NCBI GenBank assembly: GCA_900551115.1
Contig: URUY01000012.1
Span: 35,219 to 99,218, forward strand
Reading direction: 5' to 3'
DNA length: 64,000 nt
From: an uncultured Lachnospiraceae bacterium
Lineage (GTDB): Bacteria; Bacillota; Clostridia; Lachnospirales; Lachnospiraceae
Under the pieces are notes generated by a model. The model made no database searches. It saw only the letters and a list, made by a program, of their open reading frames with translations, and had not been told where the DNA came from. Positions within the stretch are counted from its first letter, which is position 1, and every line of letters starts with the position of its first letter. Positions 26,322 through 34,749 of the stretch are shown in pieces. Position numbers and translations under genes: made by a program.

Positions 26322-27314
26322 TTAAGTCCAGTACCGCGTCTTTTCCGCCTCTGTAAGCGTCTGCACAAAATCTCTTTTTTCCTGCAGAAAATTCTCAAGG
26401 CAGCGCAGAATATAAAACAGCACTGCGCGATTTTCAAATTCCTCCCTGCTTTGCGGCAGCGGCGTCTCCTTATAAAAATCCGTAAGCTCCTTAAGCCTCG
26501 CAAGCAGCTTTTCCGCATTATTCATTTCATGGAAGCTTTCGCCGATTTCCTGTATAAAAGCACTGATATCCTGAGCCTGCTTCGGCACTCCCGAAAGCTC
26601 TATAATACTGCCGTATATATCCTTCAAGCTCTCGCACTGTCTGGTACGCATATGCATATATTCCAAAAAATACCTGTCATTTTCATAAAAGGTATTCTGT
26701 ATGTGAATAAGAGCCTCCTCCTTTAAACTTAAGAGCAGTTCATCAAGCGGTGCAAAGCACGTTCCCGTGTAACCGCTTCTGTCCTCTCTGCAAAGATACT
26801 CTGACATCCTAAACAGGATAGCTTTTATCGCTTCATCCGTCTGCTTCTGCTTTTCTCTTATTTTCCGAAGGTTTTTGGGCATAATCAGATTGACCAGTAT
26901 CCCCATACCCGTTCCCACCAAAAAAAGAAGGCTTTCGTTGCCAATCATGGCAAGGCTGACAGAGCCCTCGGACAGAAAATGCGTTGCAAGCACCGCATTC
27001 ATGGCAATTGCCGCCTCTAACCGAAGCAGGTAACAGATATAGAGAAAAAGGCTGATAAAGACAGCATATGCCGGTACGCTTACCCCGGCTATGCCAAATA
27101 TGATTTTACAGAGCGCTATCATAATGCCAAAGGCCGTCACTCTTTTAAGCGCCGTAAAAAAAGTCTCCTGTCTGGTGTCAAATACGGTAAGCAGCGTTAT
27201 GATGCCCGCCGATGGAGCAAAGGAAAGCCCCAGTGCCCCTGCAATCACCATTGCAAGGGGTACTGCCAGACACAGCTTTATCCATTTTACATAATTAATC
27301 CCCACAAGCCTCAT
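26322..27314 (-). CDS. Aromatic-acid-exporter family (FUSC-like, DUF939) membrane protein
   Basis: A 330-residue protein with an N-terminal block of about six helices (residues 10-145) and a cytoplasmic helical C-terminal domain rich in charged residues. This is the layout of the ArAE_1/FUSC group. GMGILVNLIMP is a typical end of the membrane block. Members such as AaeB export aromatic acids, but the Gram-positive short forms are uncharacterised. Its start overlaps the stop of the upstream amidase gene by 4 bases (ATGA), so the two are translated together, which may mean a cell-envelope role. Confidence 0.85.
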   Translation of the reverse strand: MRLVGINYVKWIKLCLAVPLAMVIAGALGLSFAPSAGIITLLTVFDTRQETFFTALKRVTAFGIMIALCKIIFGIAGVSVPAYAVFISLFLYICYLLRLEAAIAMNAVLATHFLSEGSVSLAMIGNESLLFLVGTGMGILVNLIMPKNLRKIREKQKQTDEAIKAILFRMSEYLCREDRSGYTGTCFAPLDELLLSLKEEALIHIQNTFYENDRYFLEYMHMRTRQCESLKDIYGSIIELSGVPKQAQDISAFIQEIGESFHEMNNAEKLLARLKELTDFYKETPLPQSREEFENRAVLFYILRCLENFLQEKRDFVQTLTEAEKTRYWT

Positions 27315-28318
27315 CCTCCATTGTCCTCACAGATTTGCTTCACTTCTTTTTTCAGTTCTTCCCATGCCTCTTCATGTTCTACATAATACAGGGGACATTT
27401 CTTGCCGCCGCAGTCATAATGCCTTAAGATATCCTCCGAATCAAGGCCGTAGGTCTGCAGCAGATAAACCAAAAGCTTTATCAGGGACTCCTCCGTTTCC
27501 GGCGTAAAATCTCCGTTCTCTTCCAGATAACAGCACTCTATGGAAATGGAATCATAATTTCTCGTCTGCACGGCATAGGCGATTTCATCAAGCGGTATAC
27601 ACTGTATAATTTCTCCGTCATAGCCTATAATAAAATGTGCGCTGGCGGAACGCTCATGCGTATCCTTAAGCTGTTCAAAATAGCTTCTGTTCTGCGCCGC
27701 ACTGGTTCCGGGATTCGCAGTATAGTGTACGAAAATATTTTTAACTTCATCGATTGCATCCCCCGGTCTTGAATATTCATTTGGCGTTAAATAGTCCGTT
27801 ATCCAATCCGGTTTTTCCACCGTGAAGCTGTTCGTCAACGTCTCCCAACCGGTATTTGATGCATTTTTGCCTTCCCTGTCTTTTATATCCTTGCTGAAAA
27901 GCAGCACTAGCCCATATAAAACAGCAGCCGATATAAGCAATAGCACGCCTGTCAGAGCTGCCCTTTTACAGGCTTTCCTTTTTAAGGCTTCCCTTCTTCG
28001 CTGCTCCTGCCTTTGCCTCTCCGGTCTGCGCCATTCTGCCTGCTGCTCCTGCCTTCTTCGCTCTCCGGTATATGCCGCTTTCTCCCGCGCCCGCACCGCC
28101 CCGGCAGATTGCCGCTCCTGCCTTCTTGCAAACTCTTTTTCCAGATACGGATTCCTTAATTCTGCAAGCTCCAGCTGCAGTTCTTTTTCCTTTTGTCCCT
28201 CACCCATAAGTATATTCTTCTTTCCAAGTTCTTTTGCATCCGGTACCTGCCGTACCGCCATGCCGGTATCGTCCGTTTTTGAAAGCCGGACATCCGCCCG
28301 GCTCTCAAAAAATATCAT
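27311..28318 (-). CDS. Membrane-anchored N-acetylmuramoyl-L-alanine amidase (Amidase_2)
   Basis: Cleaves the bond between muramic acid and the stem peptide. The 335-residue protein has a long Arg/Glu/Gln-rich cytoplasmic N-terminus (about 60-115, probable coiled coil), one membrane helix (ALTGVLLLISAAVLYGLVLLF) and an extracellular Amidase_2/PGRP domain. Zinc ligands are readable as the His in FVHYTANPG, the His in RHYDCGG and the Cys in KKCPLYY. ATG at 28210 (MGEGQKEKELQ) is an alternative start; neither has a clear ribosome site. It is translation-coupled to the FUSC-like protein. Confidence 0.87.
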   Translation of the reverse strand: MIFFESRADVRLSKTDDTGMAVRQVPDAKELGKKNILMGEGQKEKELQLELAELRNPYLEKEFARRQERQSAGAVRAREKAAYTGERRRQEQQAEWRRPERQRQEQRRREALKRKACKRAALTGVLLLISAAVLYGLVLLFSKDIKDREGKNASNTGWETLTNSFTVEKPDWITDYLTPNEYSRPGDAIDEVKNIFVHYTANPGTSAAQNRSYFEQLKDTHERSASAHFIIGYDGEIIQCIPLDEIAYAVQTRNYDSISIECCYLEENGDFTPETEESLIKLLVYLLQTYGLDSEDILRHYDCGGKKCPLYYVEHEEAWEELKKEVKQICEDNGG

Positions 28319-28393
28319 ATCAGATTTTGGAAAAAATAATCATTAAGAGTTTCTTAGAATTTTATTAAATCACATCGTTTTGGCACGCAGAAG

Positions 28394-28888
28394 CTATTCC
28401 TTCCAATGCAGCCTGTGAAGCTCTCCTTCCGTCTGCATTTTGCAGAAATTGTTCTGTCTGAGCGCCTCATATAAAACTATGGCAACGGAATTGGACAGGT
28501 TCAGGGAACGGATTGCCGGAAGCATGGGAATCCTGATGCAGTTTTCTTCATTTTCCACCAAAAGCTCTTCAGGAATACCGGCGCTTTCTTTTCCAAACAT
28601 AATGTAATCGTCCTGCCCGAAAGCTACCTCCGTGTAAGAACGCTTTGCCTTTGTGGTTGCCATCCATATTTTGGCGCCGGGATGGCTGTCCAAAAATTCC
28701 TGATAGTTCATATAACGGGTAACATCAAGCTGCTCCCAGTAATCCATACCTGCCCTTTTAATGGACTTTTCATCCAGATGAAACCCTAAGGGCTCAATCA
28801 GGTGCAGGGAGGTTCCCGTTGCAACGCAGGTGCGTCCTATATTGCCTGTATTTGCCGGAATCTCCGGCTGGTGTAAGATAATGTGCAT
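28394..28888 (-). CDS. trmL: tRNA (cytidine/uridine-34-2'-O)-methyltransferase, TrmL type
   Basis: Methylates the ribose of the wobble base in tRNA-Leu isoacceptors. The 164-residue SPOUT protein has the TrmL hallmarks: QPEIPANTGNIGRTC at the N-terminus and the C-terminal trefoil knot with FGKESAGIPEELL, IRIPMLPAIRSLNLSNSVAI and an ending that matches the family length. ATG at 28888 was chosen because it leaves a 16-base gap from the aminotransferase stop and starts exactly at the SPOUT domain; an upstream ATG at 28963 would overlap the previous gene. Confidence 0.94.
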   Translation of the reverse strand: MHIILHQPEIPANTGNIGRTCVATGTSLHLIEPLGFHLDEKSIKRAGMDYWEQLDVTRYMNYQEFLDSHPGAKIWMATTKAKRSYTEVAFGQDDYIMFGKESAGIPEELLVENEENCIRIPMLPAIRSLNLSNSVAIVLYEALRQNNFCKMQTEGELHRLHWKE

Positions 28889-28904
28889 AGCTTTGTCCGT
28901 CCGT

Positions 28905-30086
28905 TTATTTTTTCTGTTCTTCCCGCAGCTTTGCAACAAAACGGGAAAGCCGTTCCATGGCAATCCTCAGTTTTTCCAGCGAATACGCATAGGAAATACG
29001 CAGATAGCCTTCCCCGCTGTCTCCGAACGCAGTGCCCGGAACAGCAGCCACCTTTTCCTCCTCCAGAAAACGGGTCGCAAATTCCTCACTGGTCATGCCA
29101 AATTCCTTGATACAGGGGAATACATAAAATGCGCCGAAGGGTTCAAAGCATTCCAGTCCCATTTCTTTAAAAGCGTGCATCAGATAACGCCTTCTCTGAT
29201 TGTAGGAGGTACGCATCTCCAAAATGTCCTCATCCCCGTTTTTCAGAGCCTCAATAGCTGCATACTGGCTGGTGGTCGGCGCACACATAATGGCAAACTG
29301 ATGAATCTTTGTCATCTGCTCAACAATGGCAGCCGGTCCGCAGACATAGCCCATTCTCCAGCCCGTCATGGCATATGCCTTGGAAAAACCGTTAATAAGA
29401 AGGGTTCTCTCCTGCATGCCCGGCAGACTTGCAATAGAAACATGCTTGTCCTTATACGTCAGCTCGCTGTAGATTTCATCTGACATAACAATAATATCTT
29501 TTTCGATAATGACCTTTGCAATGGCTTCCAAATCCTCTTTCTCCATAATGGCACCGGTAGGATTGTTGGGGAAAGGCAGAATCAGCAGCTTGGTCTTGTC
29601 TGTGACAGCCTCCAAAAGCTCCTCTGCCGTCAGGCGGAAATCATTTTCAGCCTTTAAATTGATGATAACCGGCTTTGCCCCTGCCAAAATAGCGCATGGC
29701 TCGTAGGAAACATAGCTGGGCTGGGGAATCAGCACCTCTTCTCCCACACCCGGATTTATCAGGGCACGAAGACCGATATCTATGGCCTCGGACCCTCCCA
29801 CCGTTACCAGCACCTCCTTTTCCGAATGGTAGCGGATGCCCTGGGTACGGTAAAGATAGTGGCAGATTTCCTCTCTCAAAGCCTTAAGTCCGGCATTGGA
29901 GGTATATTTTGTATGTCCCTTTTCCAAAGAATAAATGCCCTCATCGCGAATATGCCAGGGCGTATCAAAATCAGGTTCACCGACACCTAAGGAGATTGCA
30001 TCTTTCATCTCGCTTACAATATCAAAAAATTTACGGATGCCGGAAGGTTTTATTGCAACAACCTGTTCTGCAAGCGGATTTCTCAT
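28905..30086 (-). CDS. PLP-dependent aminotransferase, class I/II
   Basis: A 393-residue fold-type I aminotransferase. Pyridoxal-phosphate binding is shown by Lys236 in NGFSKAYAMTG, FPNNPTGAIM near 172-181, SDEIYSEL near 202-209 and Arg244 in GWRMGY. It resembles the PatA/aspartate-type group with broad amino-acid use. Its start overlaps the stop of the Lrp/AsnC regulator by 4 bases, and the AIR-synthase-like gene lies upstream, so three genes form one unit with trmL after it. The coupling to an Lrp regulator points to amino-acid metabolism; the substrate is not determined. Confidence 0.93.
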   Translation of the reverse strand: MRNPLAEQVVAIKPSGIRKFFDIVSEMKDAISLGVGEPDFDTPWHIRDEGIYSLEKGHTKYTSNAGLKALREEICHYLYRTQGIRYHSEKEVLVTVGGSEAIDIGLRALINPGVGEEVLIPQPSYVSYEPCAILAGAKPVIINLKAENDFRLTAEELLEAVTDKTKLLILPFPNNPTGAIMEKEDLEAIAKVIIEKDIIVMSDEIYSELTYKDKHVSIASLPGMQERTLLINGFSKAYAMTGWRMGYVCGPAAIVEQMTKIHQFAIMCAPTTSQYAAIEALKNGDEDILEMRTSYNQRRRYLMHAFKEMGLECFEPFGAFYVFPCIKEFGMTSEEFATRFLEEEKVAAVPGTAFGDSGEGYLRISYAYSLEKLRIAMERLSRFVAKLREEQKK

Positions 30087-30565
30087 GGTGTAATCAACTC
30101 TCTTTCGTCTTCATATTTTTTAGTCAGAATCGTGCCGTGATCCTTATATTTCTTTAATACAAAATGGGTAGCCGTGCTGAGTACGCCGTCCAGGGTAGAG
30201 AGCTTGTCTGAAACAAAATTGGATACTTCCTTTAAGGACTTTCCTTCTAAGGATACCAACAGGTCATATCCTCCTGAAATCAGATATACGGAGTGTACCT
30301 CAGGATATTTGTAAATGCGCTCTGCAATATTGTCAAAGCCCTGCCCTCTCTGGGGTGTAATCCGCACCTCAATCAGGGCATTTACCTTTTCAATGCTGGT
30401 CATCTCCCAGTTAATCATGGTATGGTAACCGCAGATAATCCCTTCCGCCTCCAATGCTGCCAGCTCATTGACAACGTCTGTTTCTTCCACTCCCAAAATA
30501 ACTGCCAGTTCTTTTAAATCCATACGGCCGTTTTTTTCAATAATACGCAACAATTCTTCTCTCAT
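30083..30565 (-). CDS. Lrp/AsnC-family transcriptional regulator
   Basis: A 160-residue feast-famine regulator: winged helix at the N-terminus (MREELLRIIEKNGRMDLKELAVILGVEE) and a RAM/AsnC_trans_reg ligand domain (ALIEVRITPQRGQGFDNIAERI…GGYDLLVSLEGKSL). ATG at 30565 has AAAGGAG 8 bases upstream; the longer frame reaching 30637 overlaps the previous gene and lacks this. It probably controls its own operon with the aminotransferase in response to an amino acid. Confidence 0.94.
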   Translation of the reverse strand: MREELLRIIEKNGRMDLKELAVILGVEETDVVNELAALEAEGIICGYHTMINWEMTSIEKVNALIEVRITPQRGQGFDNIAERIYKYPEVHSVYLISGGYDLLVSLEGKSLKEVSNFVSDKLSTLDGVLSTATHFVLKKYKDHGTILTKKYEDERELITP

Positions 30566-30578
30566 TACCAGGTCTCCT

Positions 30579-31553
30579 TTAGATTTTTGTAATTTCATCC
30601 GTTTTGGGCCGCTCCAAAAAGCGCCTTTCTTCATCATTTATAACAACTCTGTCGTTACTGTCCGTTATTTTCCCGACTACTGCCGCCGGAATATGTACCG
30701 CATTCAGAGCCTGCACCAAATACTCGCCATCCTCTGCTGTCATAAGCAGACATCCTCCCGAAAGCAATTCATAGGGATTTATACCGAAAAATTCGCACAC
30801 CTCTATGGTTTCCTGCCTTATGGGAATTTTCTTCAGGTCTATGGCCAGTCCAACGCCGGCGCGTTCTGCCAGTTCCCAGAGTGCTGCAAATATGCCGCCT
30901 CCCGAAACATCATGCATCGCGCCCACATTGGACTTTACGGCGGTGGCAGCCTCCGGTACTACCGAGAGATATCTGTCAAAGGAAGCAGCCTCTTCTATCA
31001 TATGAATGGGATAGCGTTCCGTCAGCTTATGCTTGTATTTTCCGGCTAAAATGGCGGTACCCTCCAGTCCTATCCACTTGCTTATTACCACATCCTGTCC
31101 CGGCTTTGCCCATCCGGGCATCGCATCCTCTAAGGCCGACTTCCCGATAACCGTTACCGAAACGCAGGGCTTTAAAACAGCCGCAGTTACCTCTGTATGC
31201 CCTCCCGCTATCTGTATGTTTAACTCCTTTGCCGTACGGCATGCCTCCTGCATGATTTTCTGAAGCTCTGCTTCTTGTGTGCTTTCAGGTAAAAGAAGGG
31301 TAAGCAGCAGCATATCCGGAATGCCGCCGCCTGCCGCAACATTATTTGCTGCATTGATAATCGTATATCTGATGTCTGCCGGCTCTGTACAGGCCGCTGC
31401 CTGTGCAGACGCAGAAAAAGAAGCCTTTTCACCTGCAAAAATGGCGCAGTCTGCCCCTACGCCTGCGCCACTTATTACATTCGGATTTATGCTTTTTATC
31501 TGTTTCAATACGGAACGCTTTAAAATGCTTTCCGATATTTTACCGACCTTCAT
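30579..31553 (-). CDS. AIR-synthase-related protein (HypE/PurM fold)
   Basis: A 324-residue protein of the PurM/HypE/SelD/ThiL superfamily, which use ATP to activate an oxygen or carbamoyl group. Visible parts are the N-terminal acidic loop with VGADCAIF, NAANNVAAGGGIPDMLLLTLLLP, the glycine-rich IAGGHTEVT, AMHDVSGGGIFAAL and LLSGGCLLMTA. It is not a canonical HypE: no hyp genes are near and the C-terminal PRIC tail is absent (it ends DEITKI). It lies 13 bases upstream of the Lrp regulator. The reaction is unknown. Confidence 0.85.
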   Translation of the reverse strand: MKVGKISESILKRSVLKQIKSINPNVISGAGVGADCAIFAGEKASFSASAQAAACTEPADIRYTIINAANNVAAGGGIPDMLLLTLLLPESTQEAELQKIMQEACRTAKELNIQIAGGHTEVTAAVLKPCVSVTVIGKSALEDAMPGWAKPGQDVVISKWIGLEGTAILAGKYKHKLTERYPIHMIEEAASFDRYLSVVPEAATAVKSNVGAMHDVSGGGIFAALWELAERAGVGLAIDLKKIPIRQETIEVCEFFGINPYELLSGGCLLMTAEDGEYLVQALNAVHIPAAVVGKITDSNDRVVINDEERRFLERPKTDEITKI

Positions 31554-31631
31554 CTACAATTCCCTTTTCGTTTTCTTGATTACAGCAAACTGCATTATGC
31601 CGTCACCTTCCGGTTTCTGCACCGTGTTCCT

Positions 31632-33116
31632 TTATTGAACGGGAGCTGCGCCGGCATCCGGCTGCGGCTGTGCCTGTGCAGCCTGCAGCAACGCTATTAC
31701 ATTTTTCACGTGGTCTATACTGCCTGTGCCGATAGCCGCCATCATTTCATTATAGGCATTGGGATCGGCTGTAGAAACACCTACCACTGCACTTCGCGGC
31801 ACCATTTTGTACTTGCTGCTGTTTATAACCTCACGGCTTACTTCCACGCCGTTTTCCTTTACCACCTTCCAAAGCCTCGCCTTATATCCGATATGCGCGC
31901 TGCTTACCGTGATATATCCTATCGGCTGTGCCGCGTCCGCAGTGATATTGTCCGTAGTGGGATTTATCACCTCCAGCACTTCGCTGACATATTCCACAGT
32001 ACGGTTTGCATCCCTTGTCTCCACGCCGTATATATTGAAAACAACCTGCTTATCGGAGGTAGTATAGCTTTCTATATAAATAGGATAATCCGTATTATTT
32101 ACAAATTTAAAATCCTTACCTGAGGATTCTGCAATTGCTGCGTCTGCGGAAGGCTCCACATAGTTGACAATCATGGAATGATTATACCGCTCCGTTACAT
32201 CCAGTTCCGCCAAAAGCACCGCATTATAAAGTGTGGTAGATACCTGACAGATACCGCCGCCCAAAGAATCCACAACCTTACCGTTCAGATAAGACCCCGC
32301 CATATAATACCCATTTTTTTCGGAAAAAGGGGCTACCGTTTCATAAGTGGAAAACTCATCACCCGGATACAGGGTAATACCGTTTATCAGCCTGCTGCCG
32401 TTTTCCACATTGGCACTGCGGCTCTGTCCTGAGGTCGCATAAGAGGTGGAAAAGGTTCCTAACACATCCTCTACCATCAGAAGCTGCTCCGCAGTACCTC
32501 TCGGTTCGCTGACCACAATATCAAGCGGAATGCTGCATGCTTCATGGTTCCATTCTTTGGTCAGATAAGCGTATATGGTATCAATGGAATTTTCCACATC
32601 CAAAAAATAGCCTGTCTGCCCTTCTTTTACCTGAAAGACATTGTTTTCACGCACAAGCCCCATATCTACGGCTTCTCTGTCATACTCACTGCACTGCTCG
32701 GCCAAAACAGTGTCTATTGCCATAATGTCGAAGTCCAGCTCTATAGGATAAATCTTATTTTCATGCTCTAAATCCTTAATTGCCTTATAGCGCTGTACAA
32801 TATTGCCCTGGGTACCAAGCGTCATGGCCTCATCTAAAATCTCCGGGTTGCCCCAGCTGATACCCAAATCCCCTGCTGTCACAACTACCTCGTTATTATC
32901 AGCCGCTATCAGGGTAATCTCTGTCGGTGCAAGCAAATCCACATATTCTAAGACTGCCGTCTCTGCCTCATCCTTTGTCATACCTGCCAAAGAAATATCC
33001 CCTGCATAAATGCCTTCTTTGACAGTATCCGTTTCCGCTGCAGCAACCGGCAGATTCCAAAACAGCACCGCTGCCAAACCGCAAAGCCAGGATACTCCAA
33101 TCATAAATTTTTTCAT
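31632..33116 (-). CDS. VanW-family envelope protein with signal peptide
   Basis: A 494-residue exported protein. Residues 1-27 form a signal peptide (MKKFMIGVSWLCG then LAAVLFWNLPVAAAE). Repeated PG_binding_4-type modules follow (IYAGDISLAGMTKDEAETAV…), then the VanW domain with NGITLYPGDEFSTYE, GGGICQVSTTLYNAVLLA and ERYNHSMIVNYV. The C-terminus is Ala/Pro/Gln-rich. VanW proteins occur in some vancomycin-resistance operons but are widespread in Clostridia with no known activity. A cell-wall role is inferred. AGAGGAG lies about 12 bases before the ATG. Confidence 0.9.
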   Translation of the reverse strand: MKKFMIGVSWLCGLAAVLFWNLPVAAAETDTVKEGIYAGDISLAGMTKDEAETAVLEYVDLLAPTEITLIAADNNEVVVTAGDLGISWGNPEILDEAMTLGTQGNIVQRYKAIKDLEHENKIYPIELDFDIMAIDTVLAEQCSEYDREAVDMGLVRENNVFQVKEGQTGYFLDVENSIDTIYAYLTKEWNHEACSIPLDIVVSEPRGTAEQLLMVEDVLGTFSTSYATSGQSRSANVENGSRLINGITLYPGDEFSTYETVAPFSEKNGYYMAGSYLNGKVVDSLGGGICQVSTTLYNAVLLAELDVTERYNHSMIVNYVEPSADAAIAESSGKDFKFVNNTDYPIYIESYTTSDKQVVFNIYGVETRDANRTVEYVSEVLEVINPTTDNITADAAQPIGYITVSSAHIGYKARLWKVVKENGVEVSREVINSSKYKMVPRSAVVGVSTADPNAYNEMMAAIGTGSIDHVKNVIALLQAAQAQPQPDAGAAPVQ

Positions 33117-33189
33117 AAATTATACTGCTCTCCTCTAAGCTCTCTGCCTCATTGTATTTGCAGAAAAAATATGGTACTCTAAAATAAAT

Positions 33190-33291
33190 CTACATGCCAA
33201 GCAGCATGGGCAGTACCATTGCCAAAATCAAAAACAGGATGATTACACCTGAAATGATTCTCTGTGTTTTTTTATTGTGTATGTTAAACAT
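33190..33291 (-). CDS. 33-residue single-helix membrane peptide, Prli42/DUF4044-like
   Basis: A tiny gene: ATG at 33291, AAGGAG at good spacing, 33 codons and TAG. The product has a basic amphipathic start (MFNIHNKKTQRIISG) and one membrane helix (VIILFLILAMVLPMLLG). This is the build of Prli42, the Listeria membrane peptide that anchors the stressosome, and of similar DUF4044 miniproteins. The match is to build and length, not to a proven alignment. No stressosome genes are in the window. It lies upstream of the VanW gene on the same strand and diverges from the gene at 33330. Confidence 0.7.
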   Translation of the reverse strand: MFNIHNKKTQRIISGVIILFLILAMVLPMLLGM

Positions 33292-33329
33292 GTCATCTCT
33301 CCTTAAAATCTACTGAAAGGATATTATAT

Positions 33330-33947
33330 ATGAAAACGTTGTTTTTGTCCAGTTTAATCGTATTCTGCTTACTGATTGCCTACGAAAACAGAAAGCATGG
33401 AAAAATGGAAGAAAAATGGAAAAAGGACTTCTGGAACCGGGAGGCAAAAGCCAACAGCACCCGTAAAAAGCCGCTTACCAATCTTGACTATATTACCATC
33501 CCTTTTGAAACACTTCCCATGGATACCATGAAAGAGGTTTCTGCTGTTGCCGATTACCATACCCTGCTTCACAACCTTGCTTCCCAGAAAATCGTTAATT
33601 TTACCGGCTACAGCAACACGGATTTGAAGCTGGAATACGGCACTGCCAATATTACCTGTCTGTCCGAATATGACCAAAACTATACCCTCTTAGCGCGTAC
33701 CCTGCAGGATTGGGCCGAAACTCTGTATGCCGGCGGCTTTGAAAAGGAGGCTCAGGCTGTCCTTGAATTTGCGGTTTCTACCCATACCGACATCAGCCGC
33801 AGCTACTATCTTTTGGCAGACATCTATGATGCGCAGGGAGAGCCTGCAAAAAAGGCCGCTCTTACAGACGCAGCCGGCACACTCCGCTCTTCCATGAAAA
33901 ATATTATCGTCCGTACCTTGCAAGAATCTGGTCCGTATAGCGGCTAG
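33330..33947 (+). CDS. Conserved-type protein of unknown function with N-terminal membrane anchor
   Basis: A 205-residue protein with a short N-terminal hydrophobic helix (LFLSSLIVFCLLIAY) and then a basic segment and a globular, largely helical domain. The C-terminal half (AETLYAGGFEKEAQAVLEFAVSTHTDISRSYYLLADIYDAQG) has the helix spacing of a tetratricopeptide repeat pair. AAAGGATATT precedes the ATG. I do not recognise a named family. Its last 44 bases overlap the end of the convergent exonuclease gene, and it diverges closely from the 33-residue peptide. Confidence 0.75.
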   Translation: MKTLFLSSLIVFCLLIAYENRKHGKMEEKWKKDFWNREAKANSTRKKPLTNLDYITIPFETLPMDTMKEVSAVADYHTLLHNLASQKIVNFTGYSNTDLKLEYGTANITCLSEYDQNYTLLARTLQDWAETLYAGGFEKEAQAVLEFAVSTHTDISRSYYLLADIYDAQGEPAKKAALTDAAGTLRSSMKNIIVRTLQESGPYSG

Positions 33948-34671
33948 CTTCATTTCTTGTAAGTTTATCCAGATCATACCCCATATTCAGTTTATGCCTT
34001 TCAAGCAGCTTATATAACCTTTCTTTTTGCGCAGGCGTAATAGGCGTCTCTCTCTTTACATGATATATCAGCTTATCCGGCATAAATACTTTTTCTGCAT
34101 CCCTTGTAAGGCTCCTCTTTCCGCCGGAGGCGTCCCCTGTAAGGCTCCTGTTTCCGCCAAAGGCGTCCCAAAGCCTGTCGTAAAGCATACAGGTTGCCTC
34201 CGCATCCTCCAGCGCCCGATGGGCTTTGTGGGGAATCTCATAATGCCTGCACAAAAAATCCAGACTCCGGCTCTCTAAATCCGGCAAGAATTTCCGGGCT
34301 ATCTTCAGGGTATCGATACCCTGTCTCTCAAATGCAAACCGGTTGTTTACCGCCGCCTTCTTTATAAAAGAGTAATCAAACAGCACGCTGTGTCCCAAAA
34401 GAACCGCATCACCTAAGAACGCCATCACCTCAGGCAGTATTTCTGCAATATCCGGCGCATCTCTTAACTGCCCGTCCGTAATACCGGTCAGCTTTGTAAT
34501 ATGCTCTGCAAGCATTCTGCCCGGATTAACAAAGGAAGAAAAACGCTCCGTCCGGCAGCCGTTTTCTACTTTTACAGCACCAATCTCAATAATTCTGTCC
34601 GTTTTCGGATTGAGTCCGGTGGTTTCCAAATCAATACAGACATAGCTGTCCGTCTTTTTTAACTCACTCAT
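33904..34671 (-). CDS. DnaQ-like 3'-5' exonuclease
   Basis: A 255-residue DEDDh exonuclease related to the proofreading domain of DNA polymerase III. Exo I is IDLETTGLNP, Exo II is LLGHSVLFDYSFI and Exo III ends HRALEDAEATCMLY, giving the D, E, D, H, D catalytic set. A C-terminal extension of about 85 residues contains an 11-residue tandem duplication and ends in a small helical segment (EASRYTDQILARYGR). A GTG one codon upstream is a possible start. It converges on and overlaps the gene at 33330 by 44 bases. Repair or RNA/DNA end trimming is likely. Confidence 0.9.
   Translation of the reverse strand: MSELKKTDSYVCIDLETTGLNPKTDRIIEIGAVKVENGCRTERFSSFVNPGRMLAEHITKLTGITDGQLRDAPDIAEILPEVMAFLGDAVLLGHSVLFDYSFIKKAAVNNRFAFERQGIDTLKIARKFLPDLESRSLDFLCRHYEIPHKAHRALEDAEATCMLYDRLWDAFGGNRSLTGDASGGKRSLTRDAEKVFMPDKLIYHVKRETPITPAQKERLYKLLERHKLNMGYDLDKLTRNEASRYTDQILARYGR
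34105..34169. repeat. In-frame 33-bp tandem duplication inside the exonuclease gene
   Basis: Two copies of about 32 bases, offset by 33 and differing at three positions, encode two versions of an 11-residue unit (GGNRSLTGDAS and GGKRSLTRDAE). The duplication lies in the linker after the catalytic domain, so it is probably neutral to activity. Confidence 0.85.
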
Positions 34672-34749
34672 CACAACACACGCTCACCCATCTCTTCTTC
34701 ATATTCCCGCAGCTTCGCCGGCTTTTCCCGTCCTGCAACGCACACTCTG

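Noticed and set aside
30579..31553. AIR-synthase-like protein considered as HypE for hydrogenase maturation
   Set aside because: It lacks the conserved C-terminal HypE tail ending in Cys, and no other hyp gene is in the window.
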